64,000 bases of DNA from Phreatobacter aquaticus (GTDB taxonomy: Bacteria > Pseudomonadota > Alphaproteobacteria > Rhizobiales > Phreatobacteraceae), in assembly GCF_005160265.1 (NCBI RefSeq), contig NZ_CP039865.1:2256828-2320827 (forward strand). The letters run 5' to 3'. Positions 43,556 through 52,914 of the stretch are shown here, one piece after another. The notes below the pieces were generated by a model, which worked only from the letters and a program-made list of their open reading frames with translations, was not told the DNA's origin and did no database searches. Numbering within the stretch: the first letter of the stretch is position 1; each line of letters starts with the position of its first letter. A program made the position numbers and the translations under genes.

Positions 43556-44412
43556 CGCGTGATGCCACGGGCAAACAGCCCGTTCGGACGGACCATCAGA
43601 ATGGCGATCATGATCGAGTAGATGATGAAGGCACCGGCCTGTGGCACGTAATATTTGCCTGCCACGTCAGCGATACCGAGCATCAGGGCGGCCAGGAACG
43701 GTCCGGTCATCGACGATGTGCCACCGACCGTCACCACGATCAGGAAATAGAGCATGAATTTCAGCGGGAAGGTCGGATCGAGGCCGAGAATCTCGGCGCC
43801 GAGCGCCCCGCCAAGCCCCGCCAAGCCGGACCCGAACGCGAAGGTCAGCGCGAAGATCCGATTGACGTCGATGCCCATGCCACGGGCCACCCGCTGGTCA
43901 TCGACCGCAGCGCGAAGCCGCGCGCCGAAGCGGGTTTTCGCCAGCACGAATTGCAGGGCGATGGTCAGGCAGCCGCAGACCGCGATCAGGAACAGTCGAT
44001 AGATCCCGATACCGACGCCCCCGATCTCGAAACGCCCGGTGAGAAAGGCCGGCAGCCGGATGTTCTGCTGCTGCGACCCCATCAGATAGTCCATCGCCGC
44101 GACGCTCATGAAGACGAGCCCGATGGAGAACAGCACCTGGTCGAGATGGCTCCGGCGATAGAGCGGGCGATACAGCGTCCGCTCGGCCACCGCGCCAACA
44201 GCTGCGGCCACCACGAAGGCGGCAGGCAGGGCGAGGAGGAATGGCAGACCGGCCCGCTGCATCAGCACGACGACGGTATAGCCACCGACCATGGCGAAAG
44301 CGCCGTGAGCCAGGTTGACGAAGTTCATCAACCCGAGCGTCACCGCGAGCCCGCACGCCAGCACGAACAGCAACATGCCATAGGCGATGCCGTCGAACAG
44401 GATGGTCAGCAT
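43552..44412 (-). CDS. livH: Branched-chain-type ABC transporter permease (LivH-like)
   Basis: 286 aa from ATG 44412. Blocks GLAVTLGLMNFVNLAHGAFA, RPLYRRSHLDQVLFSIGL, RFGARLRAAVDDQRVARGMG and GTSSMTGPFLAALMLG are diagnostic of LivH. It follows the binding-protein gene by 55 bp and is translationally coupled to LivM. Confidence 0.94.
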   Translation of the reverse strand: MLTILFDGIAYGMLLFVLACGLAVTLGLMNFVNLAHGAFAMVGGYTVVVLMQRAGLPFLLALPAAFVVAAAVGAVAERTLYRPLYRRSHLDQVLFSIGLVFMSVAAMDYLMGSQQQNIRLPAFLTGRFEIGGVGIGIYRLFLIAVCGCLTIALQFVLAKTRFGARLRAAVDDQRVARGMGIDVNRIFALTFAFGSGLAGLGGALGAEILGLDPTFPLKFMLYFLIVVTVGGTSSMTGPFLAALMLGIADVAGKYYVPQAGAFIIYSIMIAILMVRPNGLFARGITR

Positions 44413-44467
44413 GGCAGCCGCCGGATCATGAACATTGGGGGAAACCGCGATCCGGCGCGCCGCACGC

Positions 44468-45643
44468 TCACCGACCCTTGATCGGATCGGGGACGGCCTC
44501 GTAGGTCTTGAACTCGACGTTGTAGAGCTGGCCGTCGACCCGCTCGACCTTGCGGACATAGATGTTCTGCGTGATGTCGCGGGTCCTGGCCTCGATGGTC
44601 ACCGGTCCGCGCGGCGAGACGAAGCTCATGCCCTTCATCGCCTCCATCAGCGCCGTGCCATCGGTGCCCCCATTGGTCTTCCTGATAGCCTCATAGGCCA
44701 GGTGCATGCCGTCATAGCCGCCGACCGCCATGAAGTTCGGCCGCATGTTCGGATTGGCGGCACGGAAGGCCTGGACGAAGGCGCGGTTCTCGGGCGAGGG
44801 ATGGGCGGCCGAATAATGGTGGGTGGTGACAACGCCCAGAACCACATCGCCCATGTCGTTGAGGATGTCGTCGTCGGTCACGTCGCCCGGTCCGATCAGG
44901 CGAACGCCGGCCTTGTCGAGGCCGCGCTCGACGAACTGCTTGACCAGTTGCGCCCCGACGCCGGACGGCACGAAGACGAACAGGGCATCGGGCTTGGCGT
45001 CGGCGACGCGCTGAAGGAAGGGCGAGAAGTCCGGATTGCGCAGCGGCACGCGGAGTTCTGCAACCAGTTCGCCGCCAGCCTTGGTGAAGCGCTCCTTGAA
45101 CGCCTTTTCGGCATCCAGACCTGGGCCATAGTCGGTGACCAGCGAGATCACCTTCTTCACGCCATTCTCGCTCGCCCAGTCGGCCATCGGCTGGGTGGCC
45201 TGCGGCAGGGTGAAGCTGGTGCGCACGATGAACGGCGACTGCTCGGTGATCGCCGAGGTGGCGGCGGCCATCACAATCATCGGGGTCTTCGATTGGGTGG
45301 CGAGCGGGGCAACCGCGAAGGCGAGCGGCGTCAGGCCGAACCCGGTGAGGAAGGCCACCTTGTCGTTGACGATCAGTTCCTGCGCGATGCGCCGGGTGAT
45401 GTCCGGCGTGCCGGTATCGTCCTTCACCACCAGTTCGATGGTGCGGCCGGCAATCGTCGCACCCTTCTGGGCGATGTAGAGCTTGGCTGCCGCTTCGATC
45501 TGCCGTCCGGTCGAGGCGAAGGGGCCGGTCATCGGCAGGATCAGGCCGATCTTGGTCACGGCCTGGGCAAGGGCCGGGGCAGCAAGCGGGCCGGCAAGCG
45601 TCGCGGCTCCCAAGCCGGCAAGGGTCTGGCGTCTGGTCAGCAT
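44468..45643 (-). CDS. livK: ABC transporter substrate-binding protein (LivK/ANF-receptor family)
   Basis: 391 aa periplasmic protein. It begins MLTRRQTLAGLGAATLAGPL, a Tat-like RR signal with cleavage after APALAQ. The fold starts KIGLILPMTGPFASTGRQ; later FVQAFRAANPNMRPNFMA and MHLAYEAI are typical. GGGAGGA precedes ATG 45643. The full set LivK-H-M-G-F follows in order, then a MetE-like gene. Related proteins of this family bind amino acids, amides, urea or aromatic acids; the divergent ring-cleavage genes make an aromatic ligand possible. Confidence 0.92.
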   Translation of the reverse strand: MLTRRQTLAGLGAATLAGPLAAPALAQAVTKIGLILPMTGPFASTGRQIEAAAKLYIAQKGATIAGRTIELVVKDDTGTPDITRRIAQELIVNDKVAFLTGFGLTPLAFAVAPLATQSKTPMIVMAAATSAITEQSPFIVRTSFTLPQATQPMADWASENGVKKVISLVTDYGPGLDAEKAFKERFTKAGGELVAELRVPLRNPDFSPFLQRVADAKPDALFVFVPSGVGAQLVKQFVERGLDKAGVRLIGPGDVTDDDILNDMGDVVLGVVTTHHYSAAHPSPENRAFVQAFRAANPNMRPNFMAVGGYDGMHLAYEAIRKTNGGTDGTALMEAMKGMSFVSPRGPVTIEARTRDITQNIYVRKVERVDGQLYNVEFKTYEAVPDPIKGR

Positions 45644-45981
45644 GGTTAGGTCCTCCCGGGGCGTGTCCGGCGGTCGCTCGTTGGCGATCCGCTCTTGTTG
45701 TTGAGGCGCAGTCGTCGCGCCACGTCGTCTTTGTGTCAAGTGCGATATCTTGTCGTTCGTGCGATTAGCGCACGAGATGCCTTTGTGCTGGTCTGGTCCA
45801 ATTCTGCACTGCCGCGCGCAGCATGGCATGGGGCCCGGTCGAAGTGTTCCTGAAAGCTCGTCACAGGGTGATGAGGAATTCTGCGCAATCCCACCGAACA
45901 TGCCACTTGATCCGCGGCGCCCGCGAAGGACCAATGGCGGACAGAACGGCCACCAATGGCCGCGCTCAGAGGGGGAACATC
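45644..45981. promoter_or_regulatory. Divergent control region between livK and the extradiol dioxygenase, with candidate operator
   Basis: A 338-bp gap with no gene. It contains TCGTGCG and CGCACGA as a perfect 7-bp inverted repeat with a 5-nt spacer at 45757-45775, and the same GTGCGAT heptamer occurs 19 bp earlier at 45740-45746. This layout suggests a dimeric regulator acting on both operons. No regulator gene lies next to it. Confidence 0.4.
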
Positions 45982-46947
45982 ATGCTCGCGCCCGAGTCCT
46001 GTCGCGATCTCGCCCATCTCGGCCATGTCGAGATGTTCACGCCCAAGCCCGAGGCGAGCCTCGCCTTCTTCGTCGATGTCATGGGCATGACCGAGAGCGG
46101 GCGCGACGGTGACAGCGTCTATCTGCGCGGGTGGGACGATTATGAGTTCCACACGTTGAAGCTCACCGCGTCCTCGACGTCCGGCGTTGGCCATGTGGCC
46201 TTCCGCACGGCAAGCCGCCAGGCATTGGATCGCCGGGTCGCTGAACTCACCGCCATGGGCGCCGGCATCGGCTGGACCGATGGCGATCTCGGCCATGGTC
46301 CCGCCTTCCGGGCGCGGGGGCCGGATGGCCATGCCTTCGAACTCTATTACGACACCCGCTGGTACGAGGCGCCGCCGGATCTCAAGCCCGCGCTGAAGAA
46401 CCAGGCGCAGCGGTTCCCTGCCCGCGGCGTCAATGCCCGCCGCATCGACCACTTGAACCTCTTGGTGCTCGACGTCACCGCCACCCGGCACTTTCTGGAG
46501 CGAGGTCTCGGTATGCGCCTGACCGAGCAGATCATGCTCGACGATGGCACCGAGGCCGGCGCCTGGCTGACCGCCACCAACAAGACCTATGACATCGCCT
46601 TCACCAAGGACCATACCGGCACGGCCGGGCGCTTCCACCACGTGACCTATGCGGTGGACAGCCGCGAGGACGTGCTGCGCGCGGCGGACGTGTTTCTCGA
46701 GCACGGGGTTTTCATCGAGACCGGCCCGCACAAGCACGCGGTCCAGCAGACCTTCTTCCTCTATGTCTACGAGCCCGGCGGCAACCGCGTCGAGATCGCC
46801 AATGCCGGCGCGCGGCTGATGCTGGCCCCCGACTGGAAGCCGATCGTGTGGACGCAGACCGAGCGTATGAAGGGGCAGGCCTGGGGACTTCAGACGGTCA
46901 AATCATTCCACACCCATGGCACGCCGCCGGTCGAGGACCACGACTGA
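45982..46947 (+). CDS. VOC-superfamily extradiol dioxygenase (catechol 2,3-dioxygenase type)
   Basis: 321 aa, two paired VOC modules. The iron ligands are predicted as His in RRIDHLNLLVLD, His in GRFHHVTYAVDS and Glu in EPGGNRVEIAN; the extradiol signature GPHKHAVQQTFFLYVYEPGG is complete. It opens catechol-type rings next to the diol with O2. ATG 45982 is preceded by GAGGGGG. Divergent from the Liv importer, suggesting that uptake and ring cleavage are co-regulated. Confidence 0.88.
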   Translation: MLAPESCRDLAHLGHVEMFTPKPEASLAFFVDVMGMTESGRDGDSVYLRGWDDYEFHTLKLTASSTSGVGHVAFRTASRQALDRRVAELTAMGAGIGWTDGDLGHGPAFRARGPDGHAFELYYDTRWYEAPPDLKPALKNQAQRFPARGVNARRIDHLNLLVLDVTATRHFLERGLGMRLTEQIMLDDGTEAGAWLTATNKTYDIAFTKDHTGTAGRFHHVTYAVDSREDVLRAADVFLEHGVFIETGPHKHAVQQTFFLYVYEPGGNRVEIANAGARLMLAPDWKPIVWTQTERMKGQAWGLQTVKSFHTHGTPPVEDHD

Positions 46948-47085
46948 GCTCACGCGGGCATCGCTGCAAATTGGTCTTGCGAGGGCGCGCGCGCCGCGCC
47001 CTTGCGCCGCTTGAGGGATCGGACGATCTCTTGGGGCAACGGATCGGTGCGGCTCCCGCGCACCGCCAGATCAGCGAGTTCCCCC

Positions 47086-48036
47086 ATGCAGCTCACAGGC
47101 ATCCACCATCTCACTGCCGTTTCGGCCAATGCCGCCGGCAACCACGACTTCTACACCCGCGTGCTCGGCATGCGGCTGGTCAAGCGCACCGTCAACCAGG
47201 ACGACACTTCCGCCTACCACCTGTTCTATGGCGACGGCGAGGCAACGCCCGGCTCCGACATCACCTTCTTCGAATGGCCGGTGCCGCCGGAGCGGCGCGG
47301 CACCCACTCGGTGATCCGCACGGCCCTGCGCGTCACCGGCGAGGCGACCATTGCCTGGTGGGTCAAGCGCTTCGCCGAGCTCGGCATCAAGCATGAGGCG
47401 CCCGCGATCCGCGATGGGCGGCTCACCCTCGATTTCGAGGATCCGGAGGGCCAGCGGCTCGCGCTCATCGACGATGGCGGCAAGGGTGCCGGCAAGGTCT
47501 GGGCGAAGAGCCCGGTACCGGCAGAGCACCAGATCCGCGGTCTTGGACCGATCACCGCCAGTGTGCCGAAGCTCGAGATGACCGATATCGTGTTGACCAG
47601 GGTGCTGGAAATGCGCCCGGTGCGCACCTATCGGCTGGGCGCCGAGGGCCCGGAAGTCCATGTCTACGAGATGGGCGAGGGCGGTCCCGACGCCGAATAT
47701 CATGTGGCGGTCGAGCCCGGCCTGCCGGAAGCTCGCCAGGGCGCGGGATCGGTCCATCACGTCGCGTTCCGTACCCCTGACAAGGCCCAGTACAACGCCT
47801 GGGCCGAGCGGCTGGCGGGCCTGCGCATCCCGAACTCGGGCCCCGTGGATCGCTTCTACTTCGAGAGCCTCTACTTCCGGGAGCCGAACGGCATCCTGTT
47901 CGAGATCGCAACCGACGGTCCGGGCTTCGATGCCGACGAGCCCATGGAGGTGCTGGGAGAGAAGCTGGCGCTGCCGCCCTTCCTCGAGCCGAAGCGCGCG
48001 GCAATCGAGAAGGGCCTGAAGCCGCTCTCGGCCTGA
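47086..48036 (+). CDS. Ring-cleaving dioxygenase, MhqO-like (VOC)
   Basis: 316 aa. [30 protein letters not shown] opens the first VOC module; ligands are His in GIHHLTA, His in [11 protein letters not shown] and Glu in GILFEIATD. MhqO/MhqE-type enzymes act on hydroquinone-type compounds and are linked to quinone detoxification. It is 138 bp after the catechol-type dioxygenase on the same strand. The long upstream extension from 47002 lacks homology. Substrate undetermined. Confidence 0.88.
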   Translation: MQLTGIHHLTAVSANAAGNHDFYTRVLGMRLVKRTVNQDDTSAYHLFYGDGEATPGSDITFFEWPVPPERRGTHSVIRTALRVTGEATIAWWVKRFAELGIKHEAPAIRDGRLTLDFEDPEGQRLALIDDGGKGAGKVWAKSPVPAEHQIRGLGPITASVPKLEMTDIVLTRVLEMRPVRTYRLGAEGPEVHVYEMGEGGPDAEYHVAVEPGLPEARQGAGSVHHVAFRTPDKAQYNAWAERLAGLRIPNSGPVDRFYFESLYFREPNGILFEIATDGPGFDADEPMEVLGEKLALPPFLEPKRAAIEKGLKPLSA

Positions 48037-48101
48037 AGTCGGTCTCCTCAAGAGCAGTCGGGCGGACTAGAGTGCCGTCCGACTCGTCTCTGGAGAAGGC
48101 C

Positions 48102-48443
48102 ATGCTGCCCCGCCATTCGGTTCTCGCTCTCGTCAGCCTCGTGGCACTCGCCGGCTGCAACACCACTGCGGATGTTCCGGCGCCCCAGCCGGCGCCCCAG
48201 CAGCAGAACTACGTCACCCGGCCGGATTTCCGTCTGCCCGAGGGGCAGGGCTGTTCGGGCGAGATCGCCCGCTTCCGCGCCGTGATGGACAACGATCTGT
48301 CGACCGGCAACGTCAACCGCGACGTCCATGGCCGCGTGATGGCCGACCTTCGGGGTCCGGAGGCAGCCTGCGCCGCCAACCGGTCGGGCGAGGCACTCGC
48401 CGGCCTGCGCAGCGTCAAATCGCGCTACGGCTATCCGGGATAG
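48102..48443 (+). CDS. Small putative lipoprotein
   Basis: 113 aa. The signal ALVSLVALAGC gives a lipobox with cleavage before Cys19, followed by a Pro/Gln-rich linker (APQPAPQQQ) and a small domain ending SVKSRYGYPG. No family was recognised. GGAGAAGG lies just before ATG 48102. It may be the first gene of a loose cluster with the phosphoesterase and kinase. Confidence 0.72.
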   Translation: MLPRHSVLALVSLVALAGCNTTADVPAPQPAPQQQNYVTRPDFRLPEGQGCSGEIARFRAVMDNDLSTGNVNRDVHGRVMADLRGPEAACAANRSGEALAGLRSVKSRYGYPG

Positions 48444-48467
48444 CCTGTTCCGCGCCGGGGAGGCCCC

Positions 48468-49208
48468 ATGCGCATCGCCATCCTGTCGGACATCCACGGC
48501 AACCGCGAGGCTTTCGAAGCTTGCCTCGCCCATGCCTCCCGCCAGCGGGCAGATCGCTATGTCCTGCTCGGCGACATCGTCGGCTATGGCGCCGATCCGG
48601 GATTCTGCACGGATGTGACCATGCGCCTGGTCGAGGCCGGCGCCATCGCGATCAAGGGCAACCATGACGAGGCGCTGGACCTGGCGGCGCCCGACATGCA
48701 CGGGGAGGCGCTGGCCGCCATTGCCTGGACCCGCACCGTCCTGTCGGATGGCCAGCGCCAGTTCCTGGCGGGGCTGCCGTTGAGCCATCGCGAGGACGAC
48801 AGGCTCTTCGTCCATGCCAGCGCGCGCGAGCCTGGCTTCTGGCCCTATCTGCGCGAGCCGCGCGATGCCGAATTGAGCCTGGCGGCCACCGATGCCCGCC
48901 TGGTCGTGTGCGGCCACACCCATTTGCCGGCCATCTTCGCGCTCCAGCGCAGCGGCATCTGCGTGCCGTTCCGGCCGGCGACCAATGAGGCGGTGCCGCT
49001 TCTGCCCCACCGTCGCTGGCAGGTTGTGGTCGGGTCGGTCGGCCAGCCGCGCGACGGCTCGCCGCTGGCGTCCTATTCCATTCTTGATCTCGCCCAAGGC
49101 AGCATCACGCAACATAGGGTTGCCTATGACCATCAAGCGGCAGGACAGAAGATCCTCGCCGCCGGGCTGCCGCCGCGATTTGCGTCCCGGCTCGCCGAGG
49201 GACGCTAG
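48468..49208 (+). CDS. Calcineurin-like metallophosphoesterase
   Basis: 246 aa. The metal motifs are all present: SDIHGNREAF, LLGDIVGYG, IKGNHDEAL, VVCGHTHLP, with the bimetal His and Asp ligands. It resembles the YfcE-type phosphodiesterase branch. It lies 9 bp before the kinase-USP gene, so a phosphatase-kinase partnership is possible, though members of this family usually hydrolyse small molecules. Confidence 0.88.
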   Translation: MRIAILSDIHGNREAFEACLAHASRQRADRYVLLGDIVGYGADPGFCTDVTMRLVEAGAIAIKGNHDEALDLAAPDMHGEALAAIAWTRTVLSDGQRQFLAGLPLSHREDDRLFVHASAREPGFWPYLREPRDAELSLAATDARLVVCGHTHLPAIFALQRSGICVPFRPATNEAVPLLPHRRWQVVVGSVGQPRDGSPLASYSILDLAQGSITQHRVAYDHQAAGQKILAAGLPPRFASRLAEGR

Positions 49209-49217
49209 GGAGAGGCC

Positions 49218-50624
49218 ATGCGGCTGCCGCGGATCGAGAAGGGGCTGGTGCTAGACGGCTTCACGCTCGAGGAGGCCATCAAGCTCGGCGGCATGGCACA
49301 GATATGGCGGGTGACGCGGGCAGGGGACGAGCGACCGCTGGTCATGAAGATCCCGCTGATTCTCGATGGCGACGATCCCACCATGATCGTCGGCTTTGAG
49401 ATGGAGGAGATGATCCTGCCGCGTCTGTCAGGCCGGCACGTGCCACGCTTCGTGGCAGCCGGAGACTTCTCGCGCCAGCCCTATATCGTCATGGACTTCG
49501 TGGCGGGACGATCGCTGTTCGAAACGATGCCCGAAGCGCCGTTCCCCGCAGCCGAGGTCGCCCGTATCGGGGCTGCGGTTGCCACCGCGCTGGCCGACCT
49601 GCACCGGCAGAATGTCCTGCATCTCGACATCAAGCCGGCCAATGTCATCATGCGCGACGATGGCACTGCGGTCCTTGTCGATTTCGGACTTGCGCGCCAC
49701 CTCCGCCTGCCGGACCTGCTCGCCGAACAGTTTCGCGTGCCGATCGGCACCGCGCCCTATGTTGCTCCCGAACAGGTGCTGCGCGCGCGCGACGATCCAC
49801 GCTCCGACCTCTTCGCGCTAGGCGCTGTCCTCTACGAACTGACCACAGGGCGGCAACCCTTCGGTGACCCCAAGGGCATGCGCGGCTTTCGCAAGCGGCT
49901 CTGGTCGGATCCGATACCGCCGCGCGCGCTCCGGCCCGATTGCCCGGAATGGCTCCAGGAGATCATCCTGCGCTGCCTGGCCGTCGACCCCGCAGAACGG
50001 CACCCGACGGCAGCGCAGCTGGCTTTCGACCTCTCCCATCCCGAACAGGTGACCATCACCGATCGCGGCCGCCGGATGAGGCGCGATCCCTTTGGGATAC
50101 GGTTCCGCCGCTGGCTGCGCGCCGCCGGCATGGAGCGCCCGGCTCCCCAACCGGCCAAGGAGGGGCTTGAAGCAGCGCCGATCATCGTCGCGGCTGTCGA
50201 TCTCTCGGAGGATTATTGCGACATCGCCGATGGCGTGCGCGACATGGCTGCCCGCTTGCTGGCCGTGTCACCCGACGCGCGGCTGGCCTGCATCAACGTG
50301 CTGAAGCTGAAGCGCCTCGGCATCGACGAGACGACCGATTCCAGCGGCCGCTCGCTGCATGTTGCGCGCCTGGTGCTGTTGCGCGCCTGGGCGCAGTCGC
50401 TCGCGCTCGACCCTGACCGCGTCAGCTTCCACGTTCTCGAAGCGGTCGATCCCGCCGCAGCCATCGTCGATCATGCCCGCGAGAATCATGCCGACCAGAT
50501 CGTGATGGGTGCGCGTGCCCATTCCTCGACCAGGCGCTATCTCGGCAGTGTCTCGTCGCAGGTCGCGGCCGAGGCGCCCTGCACCGTCACCATCGTTCGA
50601 TTGAAGACCGCGGTTGAGCCCTGA
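49218..50624 (+). CDS. Serine/threonine protein kinase fused to a universal stress protein domain
   Basis: 468 aa, soluble. Kinase domain about 10-285: Gly-rich loop LGGMAQIW, ATP lysine K44 (VMKIP), catalytic loop HLDIKPAN (D137, K139, N142), DFG at 155-157 and SDLFALGAVLYELTTGRQPF. The catalytic Asp is preceded by Leu, so it is a non-RD kinase. The C-terminal USP domain (about 320-465) ends MGARAHSSTRRYLGSVSSQV, the ATP-binding G-x2-G-x9-G(S) motif. The order suggests nucleotide or stress sensing that modulates kinase output. It is co-transcribed with the phosphoesterase and convergent with the NUDIX gene. Confidence 0.9.
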   Translation: MRLPRIEKGLVLDGFTLEEAIKLGGMAQIWRVTRAGDERPLVMKIPLILDGDDPTMIVGFEMEEMILPRLSGRHVPRFVAAGDFSRQPYIVMDFVAGRSLFETMPEAPFPAAEVARIGAAVATALADLHRQNVLHLDIKPANVIMRDDGTAVLVDFGLARHLRLPDLLAEQFRVPIGTAPYVAPEQVLRARDDPRSDLFALGAVLYELTTGRQPFGDPKGMRGFRKRLWSDPIPPRALRPDCPEWLQEIILRCLAVDPAERHPTAAQLAFDLSHPEQVTITDRGRRMRRDPFGIRFRRWLRAAGMERPAPQPAKEGLEAAPIIVAAVDLSEDYCDIADGVRDMAARLLAVSPDARLACINVLKLKRLGIDETTDSSGRSLHVARLVLLRAWAQSLALDPDRVSFHVLEAVDPAAAIVDHARENHADQIVMGARAHSSTRRYLGSVSSQVAAEAPCTVTIVRLKTAVEP

Positions 50625-50627
50625 TGC

Positions 50628-51350
50628 TTAGCCGCGCTCGGCGAACCACCAGTTGGTGAAGGCGGACTGGAAGGGCGGCATGCGGTCGGCAAGAGGGTCA
50701 GCGGCGCCGCGGACAATATGGATGTCCGCCAGTTCCGGCTGCTGTTGCCGGCTGATGCGCTCCATGATCAAGGTCCGGGCGGCGTCGGCCGGCATTGCCA
50801 GGCGCACGATCTTGACGAAGGCGCAGCGCTTGTCGTCCTCGCGCAGCAAGAAGCCGTCGTCGAATGCCACCTCGCCCAGGGTGAGGCCGGTCTCCTCCTC
50901 CAGTTCGCGCCGCACGCTGCCTTCGAGATCGACCCGGTCGCCCACGACGTCGCTCATGTCGGGCGTCCCGCCGGGAAAATAGATGCGGCCGGCATTGACG
51001 GTGTGCTGGCCCATCACACCCATCAGCAACGCGCCATCGCTGCTCACCAATCCGGCCAGGGCAAATCCATTGCGCGTCTGCCCGTCGGCTTCACCGTGGC
51101 GCATGAAATGCAGGAAGGTCGCGTAATCGGTCGCCGAATAGCGCCCGCGGAACATCTCGCCGACGCGTCGGCCTTCGGTCATCAGCAGCACCTGCCCGTT
51201 GAACAGGGCTGGCTGCGCGGCCACACAGGCGTTCCACGCCGTCTTGATCGCCTCCCGCTGGCTCTCGCCATAGGCAATCGGCCGGTCGTCGAACAATGTG
51301 TCCATTTGACGAATGTCGTGGAACCTATGCGGCATTGGTGCGTTCTCCAT
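50628..51350 (-). CDS. NUDIX-fold hydrolase
   Basis: 240 aa. The NUDIX box is in GDRVDLEGSVRRELEEETGL, with the Gly shifted relative to the strict consensus, so metal binding by the Glu run is retained. The N-terminal 100 residues (FMRHGEADGQTRNGFALAG) form an extra domain as in ADP-ribose or NADH pyrophosphatase-type proteins. ATG 51350 was preferred over upstream frames. Substrate unknown. Confidence 0.83.
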   Translation of the reverse strand: MENAPMPHRFHDIRQMDTLFDDRPIAYGESQREAIKTAWNACVAAQPALFNGQVLLMTEGRRVGEMFRGRYSATDYATFLHFMRHGEADGQTRNGFALAGLVSSDGALLMGVMGQHTVNAGRIYFPGGTPDMSDVVGDRVDLEGSVRRELEEETGLTLGEVAFDDGFLLREDDKRCAFVKIVRLAMPADAARTLIMERISRQQQPELADIHIVRGAADPLADRMPPFQSAFTNWWFAERG

Positions 51351-51499
51351 GTGTCGAACACCGGTTTCGGCACTCGTCACGACAAGGTTGCATGTCCGGT
51401 TGATATCAGACCGGTCGACACCCGAGGTTGGCAATCAGGGGGAATTTCTCCTATGGTTTGCAGAGGGTGCGGGGCCATTGCTGCAGGAGGGAATTTCCC

Positions 51500-51760
51500 A
51501 TGTTGAAGAAGCTGATTCTGGTTAGCGCTGTTGCACTCACGCTCGGCGCCTGTACGGCGCGCGAAGAGCGTGCTGCTGGTGGCGCTGCCATCGGTGCTGG
51601 TGCGGGTGCTCTGATTGGTGGTCTTGCCACTGGCACGGGCGGCGGCGCTCTCGCCGGCGCAGCCATCGGCGGTGTTGCTGGTGCCGTGATCGGTGCCGAG
51701 ACCACGCCGCGTCGTCGCTGCTGGATTGATTCCTACGGTTACCGCCGCTGCCGTCGCTGA
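51500..51760 (+). CDS. Glycine-zipper small outer-membrane lipoprotein
   Basis: 86 aa. Lipobox LTLGAC at the end of the signal, then an alternating Gly/Ala zipper (AAIGAGAGALIGGLATGTGG and GAAIGGVAGAVIGA), and a basic Cys-containing tail (RRRCWIDSYGYRRCRR). AGGAGGGAA precedes ATG 51500. Such proteins resemble SmpA/OmlA-like or 17-kDa antigen zippers and usually associate with the outer membrane. A strong terminator follows. Confidence 0.85.
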   Translation: MLKKLILVSAVALTLGACTAREERAAGGAAIGAGAGALIGGLATGTGGGALAGAAIGGVAGAVIGAETTPRRRCWIDSYGYRRCRR

Positions 51761-51786
51761 TCGGCTCTAGAACCCAGAGTTTGAAA

Positions 51787-51814
51787 CCCGCCGGACCTCG
51801 TCCGGCGGGTTTTC
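51787..51814 (+). terminator. Rho-independent terminator after the glycine-zipper gene
   Basis: CCCGCCGGAC pairs with GTCCGGCGGG over a 3-nt loop, followed by TTTTC. It also overlaps the end of the convergent fucosyltransferase gene and may serve both. Confidence 0.85.
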
Positions 51815-52850
51815 ATTTGGTACCGCCCGACGAGACGATGGCCCGCCGCGCGCTCCGGCGTTGCCGATGTGTCCTGACGAGGCGGCGCAACCTTGTCTCA
51901 AGGAAGCGCCGCAGTCCGAAAGGCAGGCTTGGCCATCCTCTGGCCCGCTCACTGCCAGGCGCGATCCGGCTGGATGCGATCGCCGCGAGGCGTCCCAGGG
52001 CAGGCTCTTGCACCAAGGCCAGCCGGTCCGCGAGGAACGGCGGTAAGGGCCGCATGCGCCATTCAAAATAGCGGGCATAGGCTTCCTCGTCCTTGAGTAT
52101 CCGCCGCAGATGGTCCGCGAGCGCTATGGGCGAGGGAAAGTCGGAGACATCGATATAGGATCCAGCGGGGACGAAATCCGCGACATCCGGCGCCCCGCGA
52201 TAGATCGGAATCGTGCCGGAGAGCAACGGATCGAAGATCTTCTCCGTGACATAGCCGTGAGAGATGGCATTCTCGAAGGCGCAGCAGAAATGGTAGCGCG
52301 CGATGGTGTCGAGCTTGGTCTGCCGGCCCAGGTCCGGCCCGGCAAGATCGCGGTTGCGCAGCAGTCGCCCGTAGGAATCGACCCTGATCGCCTTCATCAA
52401 CTCAAGTGCGAAATCGTTGCGCCTGCTGCGGTCGACGCTGGCCGACTGGAACATGACGGCGGGGGCGAACTCGGTCTTCGCCGGCAGGGGGCGGTCAACG
52501 GCGGCCTGCCAGGCTCGCATAGGCGGAAGATAGGGCGTCCAGATATCCGCCGCCGTCTCGTGGCTCATGATGAGGTCGAACCGGCGCATGAAGGCTGGGT
52601 CGGTCCACAAGGGATAATGAGCGCTCGCCTCCATCGAGAAGGCGACCCAGACCTGGCCAGCATATTTCAGTGCGTCGCCGATCTCCCAGGCATCAGGAAT
52701 ATGGAAGATGACGATATCGGCCTCTGCCAGACGGCTCCTGTCGAACGTGAGGCGGACTGGAACGGAGCATCCCGCTGTGTCGAACGGAGGCGGGCGGCCA
52801 AAGAATGCGGTGTAGAACAGGACCAACGGACCCTGGTTGTCCTGTGCCAT
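51813..52850 (-). CDS. GT10-family fucosyltransferase-like protein
   Basis: 345 aa. The GT10 core is clear: RYHFCCAFENAISHGYVTEK followed by IFDPLLSGTIPIYRGAPDV, the alpha-1,3/4-fucosyltransferase motif for GDP-fucose. MSHETAADIWTPYLPPMRAW lies in the acceptor half. No other fucose or O-antigen gene is adjacent, so it is isolated between a lipoprotein and phzF. The product probably modifies a cell-surface glycan. Confidence 0.9.
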   Translation of the reverse strand: MAQDNQGPLVLFYTAFFGRPPPFDTAGCSVPVRLTFDRSRLAEADIVIFHIPDAWEIGDALKYAGQVWVAFSMEASAHYPLWTDPAFMRRFDLIMSHETAADIWTPYLPPMRAWQAAVDRPLPAKTEFAPAVMFQSASVDRSRRNDFALELMKAIRVDSYGRLLRNRDLAGPDLGRQTKLDTIARYHFCCAFENAISHGYVTEKIFDPLLSGTIPIYRGAPDVADFVPAGSYIDVSDFPSPIALADHLRRILKDEEAYARYFEWRMRPLPPFLADRLALVQEPALGRLAAIASSRIAPGSERARGWPSLPFGLRRFLETRLRRLVRTHRQRRSARRAIVSSGGTK

Positions 52851-52914
52851 CGCCCTCTGCCCTGTGTGGTTCCGCCAGCCCTGCGAGAGGCGAAACAGAT
52901 ACCCGCAACCGACA

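Noticed and set aside
41781-43574. Long version of livG (597 residues)
   Set aside because: The upstream 343 residues lie on livM in another frame; the GTG at 42542 gives a normal LivG length and a 4-bp overlap.
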